64,000 nucleotides of DNA from Ligula intestinalis. Lineage: Eukaryota > Platyhelminthes > Cestoda > Diphyllobothriidea > Diphyllobothriidae. Position 1 is the first letter of the stretch, and every line of letters starts with the position of its first letter. Location of the stretch: the NCBI GenBank assembly GCA_036362985.1, contig JAYGXS010000002.1, positions 99,021,698-99,085,697 on the forward strand. The letters are read 5' to 3'. The position numbers and the translations under genes were made by a program. This document shows, piece by piece, positions 44,706 through 56,130 of this stretch. The notes below the pieces were generated by a model. It made no database searches and was not told the origin of the DNA. It was given only the letters and a program-made list of their open reading frames with translations.

Positions 44706-46465
44706 TTTGTTATTGAACAGGCTGGGGCCGAAAAAAAGAGCAATCTTATTTGCACGGTAGTACGCCAAACTGGTATAGTTTTTAATCTAATGTGAGTTGC
44801 CGCAGAGGACATTCACTGATAAAGACCACTAGTCCTTCCGCGAGCGGTCTCAACAAAAATTTTATGTCATCGTTCCCCCTATCAGTTTCTATACCCGTCC
44901 TCTACCACCCAAACCTGCTAAATTCTACATGTCTTCTCAGCTGCCCCTATTCCTCATAAATGCCCCAGAAGCTTATTTGGGTTACCTTTTCCACATTTTT
45001 TACTGCCAGAAAGCGAGGTTCCTAGATATATCAGACCTCATCAGCCAACCGTTGTTGGCTACCAGTATGCTTACAGCTCCTTACCCGTCAGAACTTATTA
45101 CACAAATAATAACGGCGTACAGTTTGCCTACCCACCCTCAATTTGTTTTATGAATAACGATAGCCATAGTCCTGTCACCGGAAACACACTCTATGTCATA
45201 GTGCTTAATGCCAGGTCCATTATAAATGAAATGGCTAAACTTCGAGCTATCACTTTCAACGATGATGCCCGATGTTATTTGCTAAACATAATCTTGCACC
45301 CATCCAATCATCGCTGTATCCTCCCTTATCATAGATTAGTACGATTTCTATCGTCATGATCGCATTAATAAGCGTGGTGGTGGTTGTCTTCTCTATATTA
45401 TAACGTCATTTTGGAACTCTCCGTTTTAAGTAAATAGCATTTTTTTTCTCTGGAAATTACTGTTTCGTCTCTATTATCCTGTCGCCCCGGCAAAAGGCAA
45501 TTATCGGATGTGTATATAATCCTCATAACTGTTCATCTGAAGAACATGCACATTTGTGTGAAATATTTAATCTTATTTCACAATCCAATTTATAAAGTTA
45601 AAATTATTGATATATATTTTAATTTTCCTAAAGTCGACCGGCTTGCATAATATTGTCCACTTATATATCAGCCTTTACTAGACAACATTAATTTTTCTAA
45701 CTGGTCTCAACTGGCTTGTTCCCCAACAAAGGCAAAATCATATCTTAAATGCGTATTTTACAAATGTTTTTGCCCCTATCTTCGTTGATTTTAAACAGAA
45801 CATCTTCCAAAGTGATCACACATTAATTCACTGTTGCCTTCCGCTTCCTCCTACGAAACAGGCTAGTGCTAGTCGTACCTCTCATGCCTATGACCTCGCA
45901 AATATTAGCTTAATCAACAATGTTCTTGACTCAATACATTGGCAGAGCCTCCCCTTCATTACTGACGCTGCATATCTTTTTGAAATCATGTCGCTCGATT
46001 TAAATAAAATGCTAGAATTCGTGCCCCTTAAAATTGTGAAACCCTACGCACCAGAATCGACCGTCCATCATTTTCTTTTGCCCAGACTAAAGAAATGGAG
46101 GTGGCACCTGAAAATATGGATATACTAGTTCGCTCTCTGTGCATCTGAGGATCGCAGAGATATTGAATTAGCCTCAAAGATTCGTCCTGCACAAAACCAG
46201 CACAAGGAATCGTGCACCCTGAGTGAGTCAAAATTTGGGAAATCGGTTGCACAACTGTTTCGTCGTAGGTCCTCACCAAAACGAGGAATTGAAGTGCCCC
46301 TATTGCTCAATGAAAATAAAACATTGGCACAAGATGAGTCGGATAAGGCTGAATTATTCAATGCTTTTTTGCGAAACATTTTATGACAGAATCCGAACCG
46401 GTCCCGTCATTTCAACGACACTCAGACAATACTCGTGGAAACATTGATTTATCCATAGAATTCAT

Positions 46466-47502
46466 ATGTCAGCAGATAATTTGTCTAAAATACTCACACT
46501 CTTCGAGAACAAATGGAATCCCCAATTATGTTATCAACATAGTGCCGACCTTTGTCCAAATTACTTAGCCATATATTTTCAGTCTATATATAATGGTTAC
46601 CTTCCTGACAGTTGGAAGACATCCATTATTCTTCCATTCTTTAAATCAGGATCTCGTTCAGACATAAATAAGTACCATGGTGCTCATAAAACCCCGGCCC
46701 TAGCTTAACTTCTGGAAAAGGTAATTTTTCATCAAATTCTCGATTTGGGCCTGAAAAGTAAGCTTACAAGTGACTCACAGCATGATGTTCTACCCGAAAG
46801 ATCATGTAAGTCGTGTCAATTAGCTTTTCTTAGCAACGTCCCTTTCCTCCATTACGAGCAGACATCAGTGGTTGTGATCTAGGTTGACCTGAGCAAAGCC
46901 TTCGAAAATGTACCACACAGACGGCTTCTGGTAAAATTGGAAGCAATTTGCATCCTTCCCCCTCTCCTCGACTTTATCGGTTCCTACTTGTCTAACCGTA
47001 GCCAGAAGGTCCTTGTAGGTAATAGTTACTTCACTACTCAGCTGATCACGAGTGGCGTTTTTCAGGGCACTGTCTTAGGTCCTTTACTCTTCATTTTGTG
47101 CATATGCGAAATTTCGACTGTTCTAAAAAAGCATACAATCTCATTTATGCAGATGAACTCAAATGCATAAACTTGTTTTCTAAAGACACGACAAGTATAT
47201 GCGTTGATAAAATTAATGCTAACCTACTAACAATCTCACGTTTGAGTGCTACCTGGCAGATGGAATTTTCTCAATTCAAGTTTTGTTTCATGTGTTTCGG
47301 TCCTGCCAAGCTTTATCGTCCCCTAGCCTTTCAAAATGCTCCACTTTTCGACCGATCCACCATAAAAGACTTAGAGCTAAGCTACACAAATAAACAAGCA
47401 TTGTCGCTTCATGCGGATCAAATATCTGCGAAGGCTGCACATATATGTGGTTTTATATTACATCATGTCTTCCTGCTGAAAAATAAAGTTAAAATTTCAT
47501 GA
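46466..47502 (+). pseudogene. LINE family E reverse transcriptase, frameshifted
   Basis: Motifs in order: LPDSWKTSIILPFFKSGSRS and DINKYHGAHKTPALA (46610-46706); a stop; SQHDVLPERSCKSCQLAFLS; VDLSKAFENVPHRRLLVKLE (palm, first Asp); SGVFQGTVLGPLLFILCICE; a frame change; FIYADELKCINLF with YADE for YADD (about 47140-47170); WQMEFSQFKFCFMCFGPAKL and STIKDLELSYTNKQALSLHA. The final catalytic Asp is lost to Glu. Closest relatives in the window are 29120-29809 and the eroded minus-strand copy at 6.6-10 kb. Confidence 0.7.
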
Positions 47503-48060
47503 CATGTATGTTCTACCCATCCTAGACTATTGATGTCCCCTCTTTGGTCTAATGAATGCTTCGGACCGCGGTGAGATTGAAAAGGTACAGTGGGTATTTA
47601 CTCGCAATATATTTGCCTTAACTCGGTCCAATCTTTCTTATATGGAGATAGGTCAGTTAGCGAGCATGACATTTCTTTGGATCAGAAGACTTTAAGCAGG
47701 CCCCTGTTTCCTCTTCCGCGTTAATTCTACCCCTAACATTCCATTAATCAATGCTCCCATTCCCGCAGATATAATATATGTCACTCCTTATTTCTCCAGG
47801 ATTATTTCACCCCCATTTAAGCTCCATTTCGAACAATTCTCAATTCATTGCCTCCAAATATGCCTTTCGCTGGATTAACATTCACCTCGAAATTAGGCTG
47901 TCGTCTAAATTAGCAGGTTTTAATGTCAAATTACGTAAACACTTAACTTCGGAAGATATAAAGTCCCTGTTATCCGTCTCCTTCACAAACACACATTTTT
48001 TGGATTTTGAAACAGGGTCTCCTTGGTTTATGAGGTGGTTATGTTAATATCTTTTTTTTT

Positions 48061-48664
48061 CCATGCGTCTTCCTTCTTTGAGTGATATTTGCAGCGATAT
48101 TTAGTCCATTTCTCTGTTTAGTCATCATTGCCATTTTCTTCATTCTCCGTTTTACAAACCTAATAATAGGCTTCATAGTCTTGAGTCATGCTCGTGGTGG
48201 TTTTGCTATTTTCGCCAGCTCGTCGATAAACTCCGCAGTCTAAAAGGTCATATATCCGGCGTATCGTTGATGATCAGGTGACCTCTGCCGTTTTCTCATC
48301 ATCCTGACTCTGATCGTCCGCGATGGCCTCCTCCGGTTTCACCTCCCTGATGGTTGATCATGAAGTTAGTCGGGCGGTGTAACAATGGTGAACGACAGCC
48401 TCTGTTGTTAAATGATATCTCCAATAACAGTCATCGTTTCAAACCCTCATTAGTTCTTATCATCATACAATCAATCCTCGCAACCAACCCCCTTAATTTT
48501 GTTGAGGCAGTTTTTTTCCTACGTTTCGTTTTTTTTTAAGCGGGGTTCGCTGAACTACGCCCCAGCTTAAATGGTAGGTGTATTTTTTCACTGCTTTCTC
48601 ATAAGTTCACCAAACGTTAACAACTATTTTAAAATGACGATATGTTGGTGACTATTAATTTATG
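48061..48664. other. Probable 3' UTR of LINE E, then unassigned
   Basis: Pyrimidine-rich sequence with a T10-type run after the E coding end. A GC-rich GGGGTTCGCTGAACTACGCC segment near 48542 could form a small hairpin. No gene seen. Confidence 0.3.
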
Positions 48665-48805
48665 TTCCAACACTAATAAACGCTCCCGCTGTCTATGTGG
48701 TTGGTTCACGGAGAGCAGCATTTATCAGCTTTGCATTAATTTTTCCACAGCACTAAGTTTGCAATGACGAGGCCCTCCGAGCCTAAAATATAAAATTTAT
48801 TGATT
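48665..48805 (+). repeat. Repeat F, copy 2
   Basis: AAACGCTCCCGCTGTCTATG and GTTCACGGAGAGCAGCATTT, with the next 90 bases, match 28540-28660. Boundaries are approximate. Function unknown. Confidence 0.65.
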
Positions 48806-48819
48806 AATTTATTAAAATT

Positions 48820-49345
48820 GTTTATTATTTTACGCTTTTAAACTAATGACAAGTTCAAGCGGCATATCTAAAGAACAGGTGCATGAATATGCTAAATCTT
48901 ATCGCAAACAGCATGATGCATAGCAGTCCTCCAATTTTCAAAAACTGCCAACAAGTTTTGCACAGTAAAACCTTTTTTTAATATCACACGAATCATGGTA
49001 CGGATATTGAACCATAACATCACCAATAACGTACACCGTGAACCAAACTGCGTGCCAAAACAATTGAAGCAATCTGCTTCGCAAGCACTGCTCTATAATC
49101 TTATCCGTGACGGACTTTGCTGGCATCGACGTGGACCATTTGTAAGAAAAAAAAACAATTTTAAGACAAATCGATGGCCCTCAGCGAATTGTTTTGCGTA
49201 ACAGTGCACCATTTCCTTCCTCATGCTTTAAGTTAGCAGCAAACGGCAAAGACGATCCAAAAATAAAGATAAAGGCTGCCAAACAAGTGTTTATCAATAT
49301 TGCTGAATTTACAGACGCAGAAAATTATATACTCACTGTTTTCAA
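48820..49345 (+). repeat. Repeat H, copy 2
   Basis: Matches 39580-40066. The 68-codon frame at 48995-49198 is the counterpart of the one at about 39728-39920 and ends at the same TAA. See the first copy for why it is not called a gene. Confidence 0.75.
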
Positions 49346-49619
49346 ACGCTCAGTAATACAGCACGCTTACTCTTATCCTTATATTATCATAATATTCAGG
49401 ATAAATGTGACTCTCACGTTTAGATAAAAGTGACTTTCACGTTATTTCTAAAGAAATTTAATAACCAAACACATTTCATTGAATCAGCTGATAACTAAAT
49501 CTTTTGCTATGACATGCTGTAACCTGCTTGTCTCAGTAAACTTGCACTATCTGTCCAATTAATCTTCTCTCCGCCTCACTTCAATTGGCTCTTTCGTTTG
49601 GCTTCCGACTTTATTGGCA

Positions 49620-49890
49620 GTATCACACGCAGGTCGCAGCACAACAAAAAAATTTACATAACATTTAGACTATATATGCTACAAGTCCGTTTGCACGAAA
49701 CATTTCGCCTCCGCCGGATCTCGAACCCAGGTCACCAAATCTGGTTATTAGCGGTGTTAGCACCTCAGGCAGCCTGGCCACTTCGACACGGGCCCTTGAC
49801 AACCATGTTAAGATACGACCAGAAAGTAACTGCCGATATGGCCATCTAGGTAATTTATACGGCGCCAAATATGTGCTTTACAAATAAACC
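49620..49890 (+). mobile_element. Retroelement 3' end with antisense tRNA-like segment
   Basis: The plus strand ends GGCGCCAAATATGTGCTTTA then CAAATAAACC, followed by the long (TTA)n tract, the same tail as at 19493-19530. On the minus strand 49795-49705 reads GTCGAAGTGGCCAGGCTGCC ... CTGGGTTCGAGATCCGG, resembling A and B boxes of a tRNA-derived promoter. Whether this is a SINE in one orientation or a LINE end holding an old SINE is unclear. Confidence 0.45.
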
Positions 49891-49902
49891 TTATTATTAT
49901 AC

Positions 49903-49949
<47 letters not shown>

Positions 49950-49959
49950 NNNNNNNNNN

Positions 49960-50031
<72 letters not shown>
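49890..50031 (+). repeat. (TTA)n microsatellite with assembly gap
   Basis: Nearly pure ATT/TTA repeats on both sides of ten N (49950-49959). The gap length is a placeholder, so the true tract may be longer. It joins a retroelement tail on the left to the LINE A copy on the right. Confidence 0.9.
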
Positions 50032-50032
<1 letters not shown>

Positions 50033-50147
50033 AAATTATCCACCGCCCACTTAACGGCCAAGATATCTACTACGTTAACCGCCATGAGACTGTGAGGACT
50101 TCGTCATCAACCAGGAGTTTTCGGAGATGAATCAGGAATTTTAACAC

Positions 50148-51136
50148 GTGGTAAATAAATTGAAGCAAGATAAAGCCTATCTTAAAACGTATATTTATTA
50201 TACAGCGGTTAAAACTGCCCTTGACGGCCAAAAACTTGGGGTAAATAAAAGTACATTTTCTCAGATAGTCTCGGCTGGTAGACCTGAAACTCGCATATCA
50301 TCTGCCAAACCAAGTAAACCAGCAGGCGTCTCACTCAATCGCAAGGAAACTTAAATAAATACGCAGTCTACGGCATCGTTACTCGGATGAAGCAGCACTA
50401 AAATGATCTGCATTTGCGTCCTAGCATCACATCGTTGCTTGATGCTGCACTAAAAAGCAATGATACAGAGGTTGATAAGATCATGAAGCAAAAAAAGCAT
50501 AGGACTAAGAAGTCTAAATGGTCTAAATGGACCAAGAATGCGCAGTCAGCTTACCCGAAAACCGTCACATAAGGACCCATCAAACCTTTAGTACCGAATA
50601 CAGATGGCCGCTTGGTCGGAACTCGTAAGTCACAAGCAAAATGTGTTAAAGGGGCTCCAGAGATAGCGTCTACAATTGCACAAGAACGAGTTGTCGCTGA
50701 CATTGACTTGGATTTGGACATGTCTGTCGGCACGCCTGAGACCTGCATATCGGATAATATGTCAAGCCCACGGGATATACCATCGTCACTCGGCTTAAGT
50801 GAGACTAGCAAATATCGGGATTTGCATCCTAGCACCACATCGTTGCTCGACTCTGCACAATAAAGCGATGACCAAGAGTTAAAAAAGATCATAACTCAAA
50901 AGTGGCATAAGCCTAAGAAAGCCAAACAGTTTACGGGTTTGCATTCAGCTTACAGAAAAGCCAGTACATCAGACCCGCGTGTACCGGATACAATTGCTCC
51001 CTCGGCCGCAACATGTGAGCTTGCAACATATGCCCCATTGAGTCGCAAGCAGAACTTAGTTGTAAAGGGGGCTCCAGCGTCAGAGTCGTCAAGTGCACAA
51101 GAGCTTCAGAATCAAATTATCCGCCACGACCTCTAA
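50148..51136 (+). pseudogene. LINE family A ORF1-like region with two ~440-bp repeats
   Basis: Open pieces at 50148-50354, 50612-50863 and 50939-51136. Repeat unit 1 (about 50275-50700) and unit 2 (about 50715-51110) share, in order, GRPETRIS / GTPETCIS, a block translating to LHPSTTSLLDSA in unit 2 (CTAGCATCACATCGTTGCTT in unit 1), a Lys-rich stretch (KHRTKKSK / HKPKKAK), a CAGCTTACCGAAAAGCC-like segment and GGGGCTCCAG(A)..TCAAGTGCACAAGA. The protein is Ser/Thr/Pro/Lys-rich with no known domain. Frames change several times. Confidence 0.55.
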
Positions 51137-51424
51137 AAGTATTTTTAGAAACTTAAGCAAAGGCGAAAATCTTGCTAGAACGCAGACCATCCTTACGGAG
51201 TCTGCATTCGCAAGTTTTTTTCAGCCGGATTATGAGTTAAATGAGCGGAGAAAGATGAGACAGCTAATAATATAGCTGGCAAAACAGAGCAATAATGGCG
51301 AGACAAATCTCAAAATTAGAGAGGGACAAATAGTTCAGGTCAAATAGACATCGCTCTGGACGAAGCCGGTAACGGAGACAGTATAGCTGTCCCGCCATCA
51401 AAACCTCAGACATGCCCTTTTATA

Positions 51425-51934
51425 TTGGTCGTTTTAAATGCCAGGTCACTGATTAATAAAATGCAACTTCTCCAGACTATGTTTTTCGTCAAGCGATCAG
51501 ACATTTTTATGGTAACTGAGAAATGGGCAACGGCCTCTGTAGGTGACTCAGAACTGTCTGTTTTAGGCTATTTACGCGTTTGGAACGATCAAAACAATGG
51601 CCGTGGCGGAAAAAGCAGCATTTTTATAAAGCAGCCACTTAATTCTCTCCCGTTGGACAATCCACAATTCACAGCGGTGGAGGAGACCGCCTGGCTACGA
51701 ATTTTTTTAAAATGCAAATGCTCCTTATTTGTTGGTTGTGTTTATTGCACACCTTATGCCAATGCAGACAACGATCTTTGTCTCTCGCAAGCATTACATG
51801 CCGCAGCTGACTTAAATCTTAAGTATTGCTTGATTGCAGGCGATTTTAACCTTCCTGGCATGCAATGGTTTTCACAATCCGGTCATTGGAAGTTAAAGAA
51901 CTTACTAAAGGCAATATGTATTGGCATGTGGTAA
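51425..51934 (+). CDS. LINE family A endonuclease domain (169 aa, truncated by a stop)
   Basis: The best preserved endonuclease of this family: VVLNARSLINKMQLLQTMFF, IFMVTEKWAT (catalytic Glu kept), YLRVWNDQNNGRGGKSSIFI (RGG motif), CSLFVGCVYCTPYANADNDL and CLIAGDFNLPGMQWFSQSGH (active-site Asp and Asn). It ends in TAA at 51934. The SDH motif expected about 60-80 residues later is not recognisable in any frame (WHPKTYLGVQTFVQF occupies that position). A usual domain is about 220-230 residues. Confidence 0.7.
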   Translation: MVVLNARSLINKMQLLQTMFFVKRSDIFMVTEKWATASVGDSELSVLGYLRVWNDQNNGRGGKSSIFIKQPLNSLPLDNPQFTAVEETAWLRIFLKCKCSLFVGCVYCTPYANADNDLCLSQALHAAADLNLKYCLIAGDFNLPGMQWFSQSGHWKLKNLLKAICIGMW

Positions 51935-52671
51935 CATGTAGTCGATTTTCACACTCGAATAGCAAACATATTCGACCTATTTTTTGTGGGGAATGTGAAC
52001 CACTTTCAATGGCATCCTAAGACGTACTTGGGAGTTCAGACCTTCGTACAGTTTTTAATGAACTAGAACTGGAGGCGGATAAAACATTTTCCTAAAAGTA
52101 TAGTCCTAATCATCATTTCCGATCAGCAGACGCGTCAGACCTACTGGCACATCTAAACGTTCTCGACAGGTCTGAATTTGTCCAATGTTTGGATGTTAAT
52201 GTTTGTACCGATGCACTTTACAAAGTGTTGGATCCTCTCATCCTCCACTCTGTCCCCCTTAAGAAAGTAATACATGTCGAGGATGAAATGTACCGTCCTC
52301 TGTCTTTCTGTCGTAGGCTGCGTAAATAATCTCGTCGTTTGCATCGGCAAAACGACACCACTGTTCTGCCCTTGATCGCACTGATCTTTGAGCAGGCTAG
52401 AAGCTCGCCGAAGAAAAGCAGATAGCAAACAGTGCCCATTTCGATAAAAATCCTTCCCTTTATGCTGCGAAACTCTTTTCGCGTACAGTTAAAGCGCAAC
52501 ACCTATATTTCAAGATGCTTTAGGAAACCCCAAAGCTGACGCTAAGTTGACCGCCGATAGCTTCAATGCGTTCCTATCCCAAACGTTTAGGAAAGCTCAT
52601 TCCTTGCACCTCCAGCTAACCAGGCTTGGACGGGTGCCGTACTCGAAACCATAAGTTTAACCGTCTGGGAT

Positions 52672-53289
52672 GTGGCTATAGCCATTGGTCGTTCTCGCCA
52701 ATCCTATAGTCCAGGTCCAGATGGCGTCCCAGTTAGCCTTCTAAATGTTAAAGCGGAAGATAAATTTCCATCGATTCTTTGTGAGATATTTAATCTTGCT
52801 CTTGAGAGCGAAACCTTTCCTTCAATGTCGAAGAAACCGCACATAAGGCCTATTCACAAGCATGGACGATCGACGTCATTCAACAACTTTAGTCCAATAA
52901 ATACACTTTCCGCAGCCTCGGTGATCTTGGAGACCCTTATCAAAGAAAATATGATGCGCTACTTGACAGAGAATAACCAGCGCAATACAGCTAAACTTGG
53001 TTTTCTTGAGAGACGATCTTGTAACAATTGTCAGCCCTCTTTCTTTCATTACGTGCTGCAATCTAGAAACAGCGGTTTTGCCATTTATAGCGTATATTTT
53101 GATTTTACGAAGGCCGCTGATCGGGTTGATCACAACCTTATCCTTCTAAAACTGGCCTCCTTCGGCATAGGTAGCAAGCCTCTGAACTTCATATCTTCTT
53201 ATTTGGGTGCTCTCACACAAGAAGTAAAAATTTCCAATGTTATCACAAACCGCACGCATGCCAGGAGTCAATTAAAACCTGGGACTTAA
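52672..53289 (+). CDS. LINE family A reverse transcriptase, N-terminal two thirds (205 aa)
   Basis: Continuous frame with SYSPGPDGVPVSLLNVKAED (motif 1-2), SMSKKPHIRPIHKHGRSTSF, NNFSPINTLSAASVILETLI, NTAKLGFLERRSCNNCQPSF and YSVYFDFTKAADRVDHNLIL (palm, first Asp). It is lost just before the SGVxQGSVLGPLLF motif: bases 53270-53330 show that motif scrambled, then LLFCLFVNDV-like in another frame and YADDLKN at 53362-53382. Upstream, 52640-52671 is open in the same frame. Inactive, but the core is readable. Confidence 0.7.
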   Translation: MAIAIGRSRQSYSPGPDGVPVSLLNVKAEDKFPSILCEIFNLALESETFPSMSKKPHIRPIHKHGRSTSFNNFSPINTLSAASVILETLIKENMMRYLTENNQRNTAKLGFLERRSCNNCQPSFFHYVLQSRNSGFAIYSVYFDFTKAADRVDHNLILLKLASFGIGSKPLNFISSYLGALTQEVKISNVITNRTHARSQLKPGT

Positions 53290-54424
53290 CTGGGTTTGCT
53301 CCTATTTTGCCTGTTTGTCAACGACGTTTCAGATGGTTTTTAGGATGACAGACCCTTCACGTACGCTGATGATTTAAAAAATATGCTTATCGATATAAAC
53401 CGGAAGATTGCAACATCGTGCTCGAGCTGAAAAAAGGATCTCTAGGCCTTCGCCCAGTGGTGTTGCACATGGCGCCTCACCCTTTCATGGAACAAATGAT
53501 CCCTGATGGTTGTTCGCGACGATCGTCAACCGGAATTAAGCATTGACGTCCACGAACTAACTGTCCCAAGAGTTATGAAGCCTTTGGGCATATCCTACTA
53601 TAAAGTCTCAATTTGTCAGAGCACTGTGACCTTATAGTCTCAAAAGCACGCCAAACAACCAAATTTATTTTTAGAAATTTGAGAACTATCACGGTTAGAA
53701 CTAGCCTTTTTAATATGTACGTGAGACTTAGTCTTGAATACTGCTCGCCCCTATTCAGTCTTCTGCGCACTAGTGAACGAAATAAAATAGAATCAGCGCA
53801 GCACTATTTCACAAGAAGAGTTTTCACTTGAGAACACCGAAACTTAACCTACCAACAAAGGCGTGAACTTATAAAGCTTGATTTTCTGTGATTTTGTCGA
53901 TTGCAGGAGGGTCTATTTTTACATATTTAACTTTTAAATGGTAAAACCTTTAATCTTCTTAGTACAATAAGGCAGCTTAAGCACTCTCGACTCGACAGTC
54001 ATCGAGACGTATTTTCATTTTTTTCTATGGCACGCACAGTTAAGTACCGGCAATTTGTTTCAGTAAATGCCATATCAATTTGGAATAAGCTGCCAAAAAG
54101 TATTACAACCCAGCAAAACTACCCTATGTTTAAAACAGCTATAAATAGTTTTCTACATTCAGCACAACTTTCATGAATTTTGGGTGCTGACTCGGTGGAA
54201 TCTCTCTTTTACTTTGATGACGTTAGTGTACATTAAACCACTCCAGGCTTCCTGCTGACGCAGCAGCCCGCAGTCTGCTAACCCGTCAGCCGATAGCGCA
54301 CACATTTTGCCAACAAACGTTGAAGGAAGACTGAAAACACTGTGTTCTTGTGTCAACACTCTCTGTCTGGAACTAATGTCCTCTAATGATACGAAACATT
54401 TATCCTTCTGATGAGTCAACTCAG

Positions 54425-55560
54425 CCCTGCTGTGTTCTGCCATCCGCGTCTGCAGCCGCTTCCCAGTCTCAAGGACATATTTTTCTATGGACGAGCACGT
54501 CTAGGAACGGCAGTTGGTTGTTATTTTCAGCCTCCATCGGAAAGTGGATATAAGGTAAGACAGCATACAGGAGATTGTGAAATTCCTGGACCTTTTCTCG
54601 CTCAATGATGCAAACGTGTCATCAATATATCGACTTCAAAAAGTTGGGGTGATAGTTTGCTAACACGATTGCCTCTAGTTTTTAGGGAACTGCTTTTGCG
54701 ATGAAACCCGACAGTGGCGACCGCATCGGAGACCCCTCGATCTGTTCGTATATTGTCCCTATGAATGTGCAGTGCGTCTTCAAGCAGAATTTTAAGAGTT
54801 GGACGATATGCCTCCGTTTCACCATCTTGCCCGTCTAGTCATACGGGTTCTCCAGAAGCTCACTTATCGTGTCGACTGCCAGGTCTTGTGGAATGGAGGT
54901 AAAGTAATAGGTGACGTCGAAAGACACCATGACCTCGTCTGCGGTAATTTGCACTCCCTTAAGGCGTTCAAGAAATTGAGTGGCTTAGCAGACCGTCGTG
55001 GCCATGTTCGCCGTCAGTGGCTTTAGATTTCGAGATAGCCATTTAGCCAGATTGAATGTTGGTGCTCCCCGCAATGACACGATCGCTCGAAGGGTAATCC
55101 CAGCCTTGTGTACCTTTGTTAAACCGTAAAACCTCGCTAAGGGTGCATATTTTGGCTTGATGGCCAGTTGGACCCACCTGCTGATCGCGTTGCTACATTG
55201 CATTTCGGTAGGCAAATTGTTCAGCTGTGCCATCAGCTTCTTCATCTGTCCTTCATCTTTCCGGTCCTTCAGCAGGGCGGTGGCTTTCTGAATCCAGTCG
55301 CGCATATCCAACACCAAAGTGCAACGTCCTTTGTCTGCTGAGAGAATCACGGTACTGGTGTCAGCCTTTAGTGTTTTGAGTGCAATCTCCTCTGCTCGGG
55401 TAATGATTTCGTGCAGTTTCTGCGCAATCACCAAGGTTGTTACCTGTTGCCATAATAAGTGTTTCGTCGCGTCAGATTCCCTGATTTGTTGAAGAATTGA
55501 TGCGACCGTTGCGACGAGGTTGATTGGATCGACATCCGTAGTGTTGAAGCAAGCTTCGTG
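54425..55560 (-). mobile_element. PLE-2, left copy of a head-to-head pair
   Basis: Minus strand from 55560: a pre-RT helix region, then the open frame 55434-54985, a stop, FLERLKGVQITADEVMVSFD (palm strand with Asp), TGKMVKRRHIVQLLKFCLKT, MRSPLSGF (normally MGSPLS), a broken YVDD near 54630, and NNQLPFLDVLVHRK (54500). It then jumps to GKRLQTRMAEHSRAE, a scrap of the GIY-YIG domain, at 54425-54470. About 600 bp between the LPFLDV block and this scrap are missing relative to the right copy. Confidence 0.8.
54985..55434 (-). CDS. PLE-2 reverse transcriptase, N-terminal fingers (149 aa fragment)
   Basis: An open frame with AEEIALKTLKADTSTVILSA, DKGRCTLVLDMRDWIQKATA (the ADKG block of PLE reverse transcriptases), LARFYGLTKVHKAGITLRAI and VSLRGAPTFNLAKWLSRNLK (YGLPK.HK and S.GSPTYNLAK motifs). 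The frame is open a little beyond the Met at 55434 (LVATVASILQQIRESDATKH upstream). It is terminated by a TAA just after the ATTVC block. Confidence 0.75.
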   Translation of the reverse strand: MVIAQKLHEIITRAEEIALKTLKADTSTVILSADKGRCTLVLDMRDWIQKATALLKDRKDEGQMKKLMAQLNNLPTEMQCSNAISRWVQLAIKPKYAPLARFYGLTKVHKAGITLRAIVSLRGAPTFNLAKWLSRNLKPLTANMATTVC

Positions 55561-56130
55561 GCTCCGTATTGTTACTTGTGTATGACGAGACGGGCAAGAC
55601 AGTGAAAAGGAGACATCTCATCAAACTCTTAAAATTCCTCTTAAATACGTTCTTCACATTCGAGGGGATGATATAGGAACAGACCAAGGGGACGCCGATA
55701 AGTTCGGCACTGTCAGGTTTTATCGCAGAAGCAGTTCTCCAAAAACTAGAGGCGATCGTTTTAGCAAACTATCAGCCCAAGCTTTGGAGTCGATATGTTG
55801 ACGACACCTTTGTCATCTTTGAGCAAAAAAGATCCATAAATTTCACAATCTGCTAAATTATGTCTTCCCTGATATCAAGTTTACGATGGAGGCTAAAAAT
55901 AACAACCAACTGCCGTTTCTAGACGTGCTCGTCCATAGAAAACCCGATGGGAACCTAAGATCGGCGGTGTACAGGAAGGCCACCAATTCGCGCCAAATCC
56001 TAAGCTGTCATAGCCAAAACCCGGAATATCACAAACGCAGTTGTGTGCGAACACTATACAAACGGGCAGAAACACACAACAGCGTGCCACATTAGCGGAA
56101 AATGAATAATGATACCTCCAGCGTCTCTTC

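Larger units (their letters stand above)
44150..48060 (+). mobile_element. LINE family E, longest copy (44.2-48.1 kb)
   Basis: Layout: ORF1-like Pro/Ser/Thr-rich frames (44208-44705); an endonuclease remnant starting TLYVIVLNARSIINEMAKLR (45190) with HDRINKRGGGCLLYI (45355); the linker (45820-46380, HTLIHCCLPLPPTKQASASR in a corrected frame); the reverse transcriptase (46466-47502); and the C-terminal block to about 48045. The 3' UTR may continue to about 48600. Every domain is broken by stops, but the order is complete, so this copy was once full length or nearly so. Confidence 0.75.
50100..54424 (+). mobile_element. LINE family A, longest copy (50.1-54.4 kb), 3' end cut by PLE-2
   Basis: Order: ORF1-like region with an internal tandem duplication (50148-51136); endonuclease (51425-51934); linker (52000-52640); reverse transcriptase (52672-53400, YADD at 53362-53373); C-terminal block (53613-53831, SEHCDLIVSKARQTTKFIFR); 3' UTR from 54170. 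At about 54424 it stops at GATGAGTCAACTCAG, where other copies continue for 100-150 bp to the tail, and PLE-2 sequence begins. It is the only A copy here with an ORF1. Confidence 0.8.

Noticed and set aside
48995..49201. 68-codon frame as a host gene exon (CVPKQLKQSASQALLYNL)
   Set aside because: It lies in repeat H, is present in a second copy at 39.7-39.9 kb, and the differences between copies are mostly amino-acid changing.
49871..50095. Poly-tyrosine open frame
   Set aside because: A translation of the (TTA)n microsatellite, including the N gap.
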